From the NCBI RefSeq assembly GCF_001418655.1, contig NZ_LIQZ01000044.1:1-64000 (forward strand): a stretch of DNA of 64,000 nucleotides, in the 5' to 3' direction. This document shows positions 16,773 to 24,982 of the stretch, piece after piece; the first letter of the stretch is position 1; the number at the start of each line of letters is the position of its first letter. The translations under genes and the position numbers were made by a program. The stretch comes from Streptomyces phaeochromogenes (GTDB lineage: Bacteria; Actinomycetota; Actinomycetes; Streptomycetales; Streptomycetaceae). The notes below the pieces were generated by a model that was not told where the DNA came from, searched no databases, and was given only the letters and a program-made list of their open reading frames with translations.

Positions 16773-18508
16773 TGACCGCGATCGTCTCTGTCACCGAATT
16801 GTCGGTGGCCTATCGCTCGGGTGGCTCCGGCGGACGCGATGTGCCCGTCGTGCGCGAAGTGTCCCTGGACGTGCTGCCCGGGCAGACCCACGCGTTGGTC
16901 GGCGAGTCGGGCAGCGGCAAGTCGACGGTCGCGGCGACGCTCCTTGGACACCTGCGGCACGGTTCGCGTGTGACGGGCGGTTCGGTGAGGGTCGGTGGAG
17001 CCGACGTATTCGCCCTGCCCGCACGGGAGTTGAGGCGCCTGCGGGGCGGGACCGTCGCCATGGTCGCGCAGAACGCGGGCCACGCCCTCACCCCCTCCAT
17101 GCGGATCGGACGGCAGATCGCGGAGGCGGGCGGGGACGTCCCCGTCGTGGACCTCCTCGAACAGGTCCGGCTGCCCCGCCCCGCCGAACTCGCCCGCCGC
17201 TACCCGCACGAACTCTCCGGCGGCCAGCAGCAGCGCGTCGCCATCGCCATGGCCATCGCCGCCCGCCCGAAGGTCCTCGTCCTCGACGAGCCGACGACCG
17301 GGCTCGACGTCATCACCCAGCGCGGGGTCCTCGACCTCATCGGAGCGCTCCGCGACGAACTCGGCCTCGCCGCTGTGCTGGTGAGCCACGACCTCGGCGT
17401 CGTGGCGCACATGGCCGACGAGGTGACCGTGCTGCGGTCCGGCCGGGTCGTGGAGGCCGCGGCTACCGGCCGGCTGTTCGCGGCGCCCCAGGACCCGTAC
17501 ACCAGACGCCTGTTGGCGAGTGTGCCGCGGCTCGACGACGAGGGGCTCGCGCTGGTGGGGGCGGCGGGGGAGCGGGAGGTGCGGCCGAGGGCCGTCGTGT
17601 CCGGCGACGCTCCCGTCGCCGTCTCCGCTCGGGACGTCACGATCGACTACGGGTCCGCGCGTGCCGTGGACGGTGTCTCCTTCGATGTCCGGCGTGGCGA
17701 AGTCCTCGCCCTGGTGGGGGAGTCGGGCAGCGGGAAGTCCACGCTCGCCTGGGCTCTCGCCGGATTGCGGACTCCGTCCGGCGGCACGATGACTCATGCG
17801 GGCGGCGACCGTCCGTCGGGCGACACCAAGTCCGGTGACCTCAGGTCCGGTGACCGTGAGTCGGGCGATCTCGCCAGGCCCGCCGGGAAGCGGCCGTTGT
17901 CGCTGCGGCGGCGGGTTCAACTCGTGTTCCAGAACGCCGACACATCGCTCAATCCGCGTCGTTCGGTGGGCGATGCCGTGCGGCGGCCGTTGCGGTTCTT
18001 CGGCACGGTGGGTTCGCGGGCCGAGGCCGTCGATCGGGCTCGGCAGCTCATCTCCGACGTGCGTCTCGAACCTGCTCTCGCCGAGCGGCTGCCCGCGCAG
18101 CTCTCCGGCGGGCAGCGGCAGCGGATCGGGATCGCGCGGGCGCTTGCGGGCGAGCCTGATGTGCTGATCGCGGACGAGATCACGACGGCGTTGGACGTGT
18201 CGGTTCAGGCCGATGTGCTGCGGCTGCTCGATGATCTGCGGCGGGAGCGGGAGTTGGCCTGTCTGTTCATCAGCCATGACCTGGCGGTCGTGCGGGGGCT
18301 CGCCGATCGGGTTGTCGTGTTGCGGCATGGGGTTGTGGTGGAGGAGGGGCCTACGGATGCGGTGTTCTCCGCGCCCGGGCATCCCTATACGCGGCAGTTG
18401 ATGGCTGCCGTGCTTGAGCCTTTGCCGGGAGTGGGGCCTGTCGTCGACGGGGGCGAAAACACACCACCCACCAACCGCCGCAAGCCATACACCCAAGGAG
18501 CCCCGTGA
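16772..18508 (+). CDS. Peptide ABC transporter double ATPase (DppD-DppF fusion)
   Basis: The 578-residue protein fuses two ATPases. Domain 1 has GESGSGKST, LSGGQQQRVAIAMAIA, VLVLDEPTTGLD; domain 2 (from about residue 285) has GESGSGKST, LSGGQRQRIGIARALA, VLIADEITTALD. Both end with the oligopeptide-type sequence DPYTRRLL or HPYTRQLM. Domain 2 has a Ser-Gly-Asp-rich insertion (SGDTKSGDLRSGDRESGD) after its Walker A. The protein powers import of the peptide taken up by the preceding genes. Its stop overlaps the GTG of the next gene. Confidence 0.95.
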   Translation: MTAIVSVTELSVAYRSGGSGGRDVPVVREVSLDVLPGQTHALVGESGSGKSTVAATLLGHLRHGSRVTGGSVRVGGADVFALPARELRRLRGGTVAMVAQNAGHALTPSMRIGRQIAEAGGDVPVVDLLEQVRLPRPAELARRYPHELSGGQQQRVAIAMAIAARPKVLVLDEPTTGLDVITQRGVLDLIGALRDELGLAAVLVSHDLGVVAHMADEVTVLRSGRVVEAAATGRLFAAPQDPYTRRLLASVPRLDDEGLALVGAAGEREVRPRAVVSGDAPVAVSARDVTIDYGSARAVDGVSFDVRRGEVLALVGESGSGKSTLAWALAGLRTPSGGTMTHAGGDRPSGDTKSGDLRSGDRESGDLARPAGKRPLSLRRRVQLVFQNADTSLNPRRSVGDAVRRPLRFFGTVGSRAEAVDRARQLISDVRLEPALAERLPAQLSGGQRQRIGIARALAGEPDVLIADEITTALDVSVQADVLRLLDDLRRERELACLFISHDLAVVRGLADRVVVLRHGVVVEEGPTDAVFSAPGHPYTRQLMAAVLEPLPGVGPVVDGGENTPPTNRRKPYTQGAP

Positions 18509-20541
18509 AATACCGCGAGCACTTCGACCGGCAGGTCGCGTGTGAGGACGTCTGGATCCCCACCCGGGACGGGCGAACGCACCTGCACGCCCGCATCTGG
18601 CGCCCGACCGACGCCGAGACAGACCCCGTGCCCGCCCTCCTCGAATACCTCCCGTACCGCAAGACCGACTGGACGGCCCCCCGAGACGCCCAACGCCACC
18701 CCTGGTACGCCGGCCACGGCTACGCGTCCGTACGCGTGGACATCCGAGGCCACGGCGACAGCGAGGGAACCCCCGGCGACGAGTACGACGCACAGGAACT
18801 CGCGGACGGCGTGGACGTCGTCAACTGGCTTGCGGAGCAGCCCTGGTGCACGGGCAAGGTCGGCATGTTCGGGATCTCGTGGGGCGGTTTCAACTCGCTC
18901 CAGATCGCCGCCCTCGCCCCCGAACCGCTGAAGGCGATCGTCACGGTCTGCTCGACGGACGACCGGTACGACAACGACGTGCACTACACGGGCGGCGCCG
19001 TCCTCGGTATCGACATGCTGGCCTGGGCGGGCACGATGCTGGCGTTCGCGGCCCGCCCGCCGGACCCGACGAGCGTCGGCGAGGACCGCTGGCTGCCGAT
19101 GTGGCGCGAGCGCCTCGAAGCGCTCGACCCGTTCCTGCACACCTGGCTGGCGCACCAGCAACGTGACGACTACTGGCGGCACGGCAGCGTCTGCGAGGAC
19201 TACACGGCGATCGACGCGGCGGTCCTGGCCGTCGGCGGCTGGAACGACCCCTACCGCGACACCGTGCTGCGGCTCGTGGAGCACCTGCCGGACGACCGCG
19301 TACGGGGGATCGTCGGGCCCTGGTCGCATCAGTACCCGGACCGCGGCCTGCCGCCCGGCCCGGCCATCGGGTTCCTCCAGGAGACCCTGCGCTGGTGGGA
19401 CCAGCACCTCAAGGGCGAGGACACCGGCGTCATGCGCGAGCCCAAACTCCGTGCCTGGCTGAACGACCCGGTCCCGCCCGCCACTTCGTACGACGTGATG
19501 CCCGGACGCTGGGTGGGTGACGACAACTGGCCCTCCCAGTCGGTCAGTTGGGACGAGCGGCCCCTCGGGAGGACCGCCGCCGCTCCCGTCCTCGTACGCT
19601 CGCCGCAGCACACCGGTCTCGACGCAGGCCGCTTCTTCCCCTTCGGCAACGCGAGCGATCTGCCGCCCGATCAGCGGGAGGAGGACGGCCGTTCGGTCTG
19701 CTTCGACTCCGCGCCGCTGGACGGGAGGGTGGAGATCCTGGGGCGTCCGCGCGTCCGGCTCCGGCTCGACAGTGCGGTACCGCGCGCCCATGTCGTCGCC
19801 CGCGTCTGCGATGTCGCACCCGACGGGTCGTCCACCCTCGTCACCCGAGGAGTCCTCAACCTGCTGAGCAGGCACGGGCGCGATCGGGCCGTGGAGTGGA
19901 CCCCGGGCACGTACGAGACCGTGGAGTTCGAGCTCAACGGCATCGGGTACGCCTTCCCGCCCGGCCACCGCATCCGGGTCGCCGTATCGGACACGTACTG
20001 GCCCTGGGTGTGGCCGCACGGCGAGCGCGGCCGATTGACCGTGCTGCCCGCCGACAGCGCCCTGCTCCTGCCCGTACGGGACCCCGCGTCGGACGAGCAC
20101 GAGGATGAGCACGAGGGCCGGGGGCCCATCCGGTTCGAAGAGCCCGAGCAGGCCCCGCCGCTGCCCGTCACCTACGAGCGGCCCGCCGAGGCGACACCGG
20201 AGCGGCTGGTCACGTACGACGTCGCGAAGGGGGAGTGGACGCTGGAGGTCGACCCCAACTACGGCGGATCGCGGGTCTACCCGGACGGGCTGCGCTACGA
20301 GGAGAGCGCACGTGAGACGTACCGGATACGGGCCGACGATCCGCTGTCGGCGGTGGCCGTCTCCGAGTGGACGATCCGGCTGCGGCGCGGCGACGACTGG
20401 GACGCTGAGATCATGACGCGTACGGAGCTGCGGGCCACGGCCACGGAGTTCATCATGGACAGTCGCATGGAAACACGGGCGGACGGAGAGACAGTGGTCA
20501 AGCGCGCATGGCACCGCACCACCCCGAGGACGTCGGCGTGA
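18505..20541 (+). CDS. CocE/NonD-type hydrolase (X-Pro dipeptidyl-peptidase S15 family)
   Basis: The 678-residue protein has an S15 catalytic domain (DVWIPTRDGRTHLHARIWRP, VRVDIRGHGDSEG), the nucleophile in MFGISWGGF near residue 122, WSHQYP with the likely histidine near 276, and the C-terminal jelly-roll. There is no signal peptide, so it is cytosolic. GTG at 18505 overlaps the ATPase stop. Its place in a peptide-import operon suggests cleavage of imported peptides or esters, as X-Pro peptidases do. The reaction is inferred. Confidence 0.9.
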   Translation: MKYREHFDRQVACEDVWIPTRDGRTHLHARIWRPTDAETDPVPALLEYLPYRKTDWTAPRDAQRHPWYAGHGYASVRVDIRGHGDSEGTPGDEYDAQELADGVDVVNWLAEQPWCTGKVGMFGISWGGFNSLQIAALAPEPLKAIVTVCSTDDRYDNDVHYTGGAVLGIDMLAWAGTMLAFAARPPDPTSVGEDRWLPMWRERLEALDPFLHTWLAHQQRDDYWRHGSVCEDYTAIDAAVLAVGGWNDPYRDTVLRLVEHLPDDRVRGIVGPWSHQYPDRGLPPGPAIGFLQETLRWWDQHLKGEDTGVMREPKLRAWLNDPVPPATSYDVMPGRWVGDDNWPSQSVSWDERPLGRTAAAPVLVRSPQHTGLDAGRFFPFGNASDLPPDQREEDGRSVCFDSAPLDGRVEILGRPRVRLRLDSAVPRAHVVARVCDVAPDGSSTLVTRGVLNLLSRHGRDRAVEWTPGTYETVEFELNGIGYAFPPGHRIRVAVSDTYWPWVWPHGERGRLTVLPADSALLLPVRDPASDEHEDEHEGRGPIRFEEPEQAPPLPVTYERPAEATPERLVTYDVAKGEWTLEVDPNYGGSRVYPDGLRYEESARETYRIRADDPLSAVAVSEWTIRLRRGDDWDAEIMTRTELRATATEFIMDSRMETRADGETVVKRAWHRTTPRTSA

Positions 20542-21188
20542 AGGCCGCGAAGACGCCCCGCCGTGCCGTCGCCGCCGCCGACCGCACCCGCCAGCCCACC
20601 GAGGTCCGCCGCAGGCTCATCGTGGAGGCGGCCGTCCCGCTCATCGCGGAGCGCGGGTACGCCTCGGTGGGAGTGCGGGACGTCGCCGCCGCGGCCGGAG
20701 TGTCGGTGGGGACGGTCACGTACCACTTCGGCAGTGTGCAGGAGATCCTCTCCGAGGCGATGGTGCTGCACATCGAGCGCTACTACGCGGCGCTGAACGA
20801 GGCCGCCGAGGAGGCGGCCGGCAGCGGTGAGGCGCTGCGGCTGCTGATCGACGCGCTGTTCACGGAGGACACCGACCGGCACTGGCGCATGTGGTTCGAC
20901 TACTGGAGCGCGGGCGACCGCGACCAGGACCCCGAGCAGGCCTTCGCGAGCGGCCAGGCCAAGCGCTACGAGGACTGGCACAGCCAGATCCGCGCCCTGG
21001 TCGAACGGGGCGTCGCCGACGGGGAGTTCACCTGCGAGGACCCGACCGGCTTCACCGTCCGCTTCGCCGCCCTCTCCGACGGACTCGCCCTCCAGCGGCT
21101 GCGGCAGTCGCCCGCGCTGAGTACGGAGGACGCGCGTCGGCATCTGTACCGGCTGGTCGAGTCCGAGCTGCGGACGGACGGCCCGTAG
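20538..21188 (+). CDS. TetR-family transcriptional regulator
   Basis: The 216-residue protein has a TetR helix-turn-helix: RRLIVEAAVPLIAERGYAS then VRDVAAAAGVSVGTVTYHF (about residues 20-60). A C-terminal ligand domain follows. Start GTG at 20538 overlaps the hydrolase stop (GTGA) and has GAGGA 8 bases upstream; an ATG at 20508 would add ten residues inside the previous gene. It is last in the operon and probably controls it; the inverted repeat at 13295 is a possible target. Confidence 0.9.
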   Translation: MKAAKTPRRAVAAADRTRQPTEVRRRLIVEAAVPLIAERGYASVGVRDVAAAAGVSVGTVTYHFGSVQEILSEAMVLHIERYYAALNEAAEEAAGSGEALRLLIDALFTEDTDRHWRMWFDYWSAGDRDQDPEQAFASGQAKRYEDWHSQIRALVERGVADGEFTCEDPTGFTVRFAALSDGLALQRLRQSPALSTEDARRHLYRLVESELRTDGP

Positions 21189-21239
21189 GAGCTTCGTGGG
21201 TCTCCGACTCTGGTTCGCGGCAGGAGGGGCGGCCGCAGG

Positions 21240-21485
21240 TCAGGCGGTGTCCCTGCGGCCGGGCGGGAACTCGTTCCCGTCGCGGTCGGACACCGTCGCG
21301 AACCAGGACGTGGCCCAGACAGCCAGACAGTCGGCCTCGTGGACGGTCGTGAACGGCTGGTCGTTCCATGTCCCGTACGAGGTGACGCACACGGTCTCCC
21401 CGGGCATCAGCCAGTAGTCCTGCCCGAACGGCTCCAGCCACAGCTGAAGTTGTTCCGTGCCGCTGTTCTGCACCAGCATCGGCAC
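21240..21485 (-). CDS. Small conserved-looking hypothetical protein
   Basis: The frame gives 81 residues. WLEPFGQDYWLMPGETVCVTSYG and AVWATSWFATVSDRDGNEFP read like a folded beta-rich protein rather than an overlap artefact, and similar small proteins occur in Streptomyces to my recollection. ATG at 21485 and GTG at 21491 both lack a ribosome site. The frame continues upstream toward the IclR stop without a better start, so expression may be coupled to that gene. No function is known. Confidence 0.55.
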   Translation of the reverse strand: MPMLVQNSGTEQLQLWLEPFGQDYWLMPGETVCVTSYGTWNDQPFTTVHEADCLAVWATSWFATVSDRDGNEFPPGRRDTA

Positions 21486-21525
21486 CGGGGCGGCCGGGAA
21501 CAGCCCGGTCGCGGCGTCGTCCTCG

Positions 21526-22335
21526 TCACAGCGGGGCGCGGTACGCCTCGAAGACGCTGAGCCTGGAAGTGATCGTGTGCGATGCCGTGGTGAGGGCCAC
21601 CAGCATCCGGGCGATGTTGCTGCCCGCCGTGGGAGCGATCACCGACAGGGCACCCACAAACGGATGGTCGGTGCCCCGCACGGGTACCGCGACGGCGAGA
21701 TAGCCCTGGCGGTGCTCCTCGATCTCCGTCGCGTAGCCCTGCTCCCTGATGCGGGCCAGTTCGTCGGGGAGTTGTGCCGCGGTCAGGGTGCGGGGTGTGC
21801 GGCGGAGCATCAGCGGCACGACCGCGGGCAGCGGGTACTGGTCCGGGAGCATGGCGAGGGTCAGCTTTCCGGCGGCCGTGCTGTGCAGGTGCATGTGCCG
21901 CCCGGTCAGGCTGGACCTGGCCCGGTTGCGGTGCCCGCCGACGTTCTCGATGCACAGCAGTTCCGACGCGTTCGGCACGGACAGCGTGATGGCGTTGTCG
22001 AGGTTCTGCGCGAGGTTCTCGATGACGGGCCGGGCCGCCTCACGCAGGGTCCGCTGACGGGGCGCGCGCAGGCCGATCTCGTACAGCTGAAGGCCGAGCC
22101 GGTAGTGGGAGCCGTCGCGTTCAAGGAGTTCGCCGGCGACCAGTTCCTGGCAGAGGCGGTGGACGGTGGCCTTCGCGACCCCGGTGCGGGCGGTCAGTTC
22201 GGTGAGGCTGAGCGAGAAGTCGTCCTCCCGGAAGGCACCCAGGATGAGCCCGACCTTGCCGAGGACCGTTTTGGGAGGCTCTCCGTCCCCTCCGGCCACG
22301 TCCTCGCGTTCACGGTGGGAGCTTGCGGTTGTCAT
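21526..22335 (-). CDS. IclR-family transcriptional regulator
   Basis: The 269-residue protein has an N-terminal winged helix (SLTELTARTGVAKATVHRLC, about 40-60, then LVAGELLERDGSHYRLG) and a C-terminal GAF-like effector domain (HLHSTAAGKLTLAMLP, VPVRGTDHPFVGALSVIAPT). AGGAGGACAAACC precedes the ATG. The protein is close in layout to the second IclR of this window (34812-35624). The palindrome at 22398-22417 upstream may be its own site. Confidence 0.92.
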   Translation of the reverse strand: MTTASSHREREDVAGGDGEPPKTVLGKVGLILGAFREDDFSLSLTELTARTGVAKATVHRLCQELVAGELLERDGSHYRLGLQLYEIGLRAPRQRTLREAARPVIENLAQNLDNAITLSVPNASELLCIENVGGHRNRARSSLTGRHMHLHSTAAGKLTLAMLPDQYPLPAVVPLMLRRTPRTLTAAQLPDELARIREQGYATEIEEHRQGYLAVAVPVRGTDHPFVGALSVIAPTAGSNIARMLVALTTASHTITSRLSVFEAYRAPL

Positions 22336-22397
22336 GGTTTGTCCTCCTCACCTCGGTGGCGCGTTCCCCGGAGGGGGTGTCCACCAGAACGAGGAAA

Positions 22398-22417
22398 TGA
22401 AATATAGGTGTTTCTCA
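22398..22417. promoter_or_regulatory. AT-rich palindrome upstream of the IclR gene
   Basis: TGAAATATAGGTGTTTCTCA has arms GAAA and TTTC and stands out as AT-rich here. It lies 63 bases before the IclR start and touches the Lrp stop codon. It could hold the -10 region or an IclR site. Confidence 0.35.
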
Positions 22418-23623
22418 ATTTCGTGGCGATGTACTCGCTGTGACGTTTTCGACGGTGGGGTGAGGCGCCTGGGGGTGCCGGAGCGGGACGACGCCCACGC
22501 AGCGGCCGTCCCGGTCCAGGAGTCGCCCCATGTGCTTGACCGTGCGCAGCACCACCGAGCGGTCGCTGATCGTGAGACGGGGCAACCGCCGCGAGAGGTG
22601 CGCCTCGAAGGCGTGCACGTCGTGGAGGTCGCGCAGCCACACGTCGATCACCAGGTTGTGCGGGCCGGTCGTGATGGCGCACGAGCGGACCTCGCGTACC
22701 CCGGACAGCACCTGGCTGGTCTCCTCCACGTACTGGCCGGGGACCGAGGCGAAGTACACGGCGGACAGCGGCCATCCCGACAAGGGCCGGGCCAGATCGC
22801 AGCGCAGGCTCAGCCGGGCGGCGAGCAGCGACTGCAGCCTGCGGCGCACCGTGGTGAGGCTCGTGTCCGTCGCCGCCGACAGGTCGGCCAGCGACATGCG
22901 CCCGTCCGTGCCCAGCAGCTCCAGCAGACGTGTGTCCAGGTCGTCCCACCGGCTCTCGGCCGCGGGCGCGGGCAGAGCGGATGGTGGCACGGCCGCCTCG
23001 ACCCGTGCGGTCTGGGCCTCGTCCAGGCTGCGCAGCCGCCAGCGGCTCCCCTCGGTGGGGACCCCCGTCGACACGTGCGTACGCGTCGCCCGTACCCCCG
23101 GTGTCCGCTGGAACAGCTGCGTGGACAGGCGCCCCAACTCGTCCAGACTGCGGGCCTGCACGGCGGTCACCAGATCCCGGCCGCCCGCCGTGAGCTTGAT
23201 GTTCGCCACGGCCGGGTCCTGGGCGAAGGCCATCGCCACGTCCTCGGCGAGGCCCGGCTCGGTGTCCACCTCCACCACGCCGGTCACCACGATCCGTGTG
23301 TTGGACAGCCGCGGATAGGCGGTCACCCAGGCCAGGCCCGCCTCCTCCAGCCGGTGCCAGCGCCGCGCGGCCGTGACCGGGTTGACCCCCAGCACCTCGC
23401 CGACGAGCGTCCACGGGGCCCTCGGGTGGATCTGCAGGACGTGCACGACGCCCCGGTCCAGTTCGTCGAGCTCCATGGAGGCCCCCGCCGTGGCCCTCGC
23501 CGAAGCATCCGCCGAGGCTTCCGGCGCGGCCGAATCCTGCACGCCCTTGGGCGGCGCATCTCTGCGCACGCCGAGGGAATCCGGCGAGAAATCTGCACCG
23601 TCACTCCAGGTTTTTCTTTGCAT
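22415..23623 (-). CDS. Double Lrp/AsnC-type transcriptional regulator
   Basis: The 402-residue protein contains two Lrp modules in tandem. Each has an AsnC-type helix-turn-helix (LDELDRGVVHVLQIHPRAP near 55; WDDLDTRLLELLGTDGRMS near 220) followed by an Lrp ligand-like domain. Ordinary Lrp proteins have one module of about 150 residues. ATG at 23623 has GGGAGTGTGGA before it. The gene is divergent from the amidohydrolase-AbgT pair with only 48 bases between starts, so it is the natural regulator of that pair. Confidence 0.9.
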   Translation of the reverse strand: MQRKTWSDGADFSPDSLGVRRDAPPKGVQDSAAPEASADASARATAGASMELDELDRGVVHVLQIHPRAPWTLVGEVLGVNPVTAARRWHRLEEAGLAWVTAYPRLSNTRIVVTGVVEVDTEPGLAEDVAMAFAQDPAVANIKLTAGGRDLVTAVQARSLDELGRLSTQLFQRTPGVRATRTHVSTGVPTEGSRWRLRSLDEAQTARVEAAVPPSALPAPAAESRWDDLDTRLLELLGTDGRMSLADLSAATDTSLTTVRRRLQSLLAARLSLRCDLARPLSGWPLSAVYFASVPGQYVEETSQVLSGVREVRSCAITTGPHNLVIDVWLRDLHDVHAFEAHLSRRLPRLTISDRSVVLRTVKHMGRLLDRDGRCVGVVPLRHPQAPHPTVENVTASTSPRN

Positions 23624-23671
23624 TCCACACTCCCTTCGCCTGCATCACCTACGGAGGAGTGACCCCGCTCT

Positions 23672-24982
23672 ATGACCCCCGCCACGCCCCCGGAGACCAC
23701 GCGGACCGCCCTGCGGATCCACAACGCCCGGCTCATCGACGGCACCGGCTCGTCCCCGGTGGACGACGCCGTCGTCACCATCGATGCCCAGGGCACCATC
23801 ACCTACGCCGGACCGGCCGCGACCGAACCCCCGGCCGCCACCGACTCGTCGGTGCGTGTCGTGGACGCCGGTGGACGCACCGTACTGCCCGGCTTCTTCG
23901 ACTGCCACGTCCACCTCGCCTACGCGCAGGGCTCGCCGCCCAGCCGCCGCGCGGAGCTCGACCCGGTCCTGGTCACCCTGGACACGGCCGCGCGGCTGCG
24001 CCAGACCCTCGACGCCGGAATCACCACCGCCCGCGATCTGGGCGGTCTGTCGGCGGGCTACCGCACGGCCGTCGAGACCGGACGGACGGTGGGCCCGCGC
24101 CTGCACACGGCCGTCCGCATCATCAGTCACACCGGCGGTCACGCCGACGTGCGCATGCCCGACGGCACCGATCTGAGCGCCGGGATGTCCGAGATCGCCG
24201 ACAGCACCGACGCGGCCAGGCTCGCGGTGCGCCGGGTCCTGCGCGACGGCGCCGACCTGGTGAAGGTCTGCGCCACGGGCGGCATGGGCAGCCCCTACGA
24301 CGACCCCGACGACGAAGGCCTGCTGGAGGAGGAGATCCGCGCGGTCGTGGACGAGGCCGGGCGGCACGGCGGCAAGCCGGTCGCGGCCCACGCCCAGGGC
24401 AACGCGGGCATCCTCACCGCGATCCGCGGCGGGGTCACCAGCATCGAGCACGGCTACGGTCTGGACGACCGGGCGCTGGACATGGCGGGCGAACGCGGCG
24501 TCTTCGTCGTACCGACGCTGTCCACCGTGTACGCGGGCATCAACAAGGACACGATGCCGGACTACCACTACCAGAAGAAGGTCCGCTGGTCCGGCACCAC
24601 GAAGGAGAACATCGCGCGGGCCATCGAGTACGGTGCCCGCATCGCGCTGGGCACCGACGCGGCGGTCGGCCCGCACGGCGTGAACCTGATGGAACTCAGC
24701 TATCTGGTGGACCTCGGTATGGACCCCATGGCCGCCATCGTCGCCGGCACCCGCACCTCCGCCGAGCTCCTCGGCCTTGCCGACTGGCTCGGCACTCTCA
24801 CCGCCGGCCACACCGCGGACCTGGTCCTCTGCGACGGCGATCCGCTCCAGGACATCGGCGTCCTCGGCGACCCGGCGAACATCGTGTGCGTCGTCCAGGA
24901 CGGCGTCGTCCGCAAGGACCTCCTGAACCTCCCGGCCGCGGCCCCGGCCACCGACACCCTCACCACCGGAAGGCGGCCCTGA
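23672..24982 (+). CDS. Metal-dependent amidohydrolase (imidazolonepropionase/prolidase-like)
   Basis: The 436-residue protein carries amidohydrolase motifs: DCHVHLAYAQG (first HxH, about residue 75), the carboxylated-lysine position near ADLVKVCATGG, AHAQGNAG, SIEHGYGLDD, and final GTDAAVGPHG. NARLIDGTG at the N-terminus and ADLVLCDGDPLQDI at the C-terminus form the small beta-sandwich. It is cytosolic. It should cleave an amide, such as a dipeptide or cyclic amide. Its stop overlaps the transporter gene, so the likely role is hydrolysing what the transporter imports. Confidence 0.9.
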   Translation: MTPATPPETTRTALRIHNARLIDGTGSSPVDDAVVTIDAQGTITYAGPAATEPPAATDSSVRVVDAGGRTVLPGFFDCHVHLAYAQGSPPSRRAELDPVLVTLDTAARLRQTLDAGITTARDLGGLSAGYRTAVETGRTVGPRLHTAVRIISHTGGHADVRMPDGTDLSAGMSEIADSTDAARLAVRRVLRDGADLVKVCATGGMGSPYDDPDDEGLLEEEIRAVVDEAGRHGGKPVAAHAQGNAGILTAIRGGVTSIEHGYGLDDRALDMAGERGVFVVPTLSTVYAGINKDTMPDYHYQKKVRWSGTTKENIARAIEYGARIALGTDAAVGPHGVNLMELSYLVDLGMDPMAAIVAGTRTSAELLGLADWLGTLTAGHTADLVLCDGDPLQDIGVLGDPANIVCVVQDGVVRKDLLNLPAAAPATDTLTTGRRP

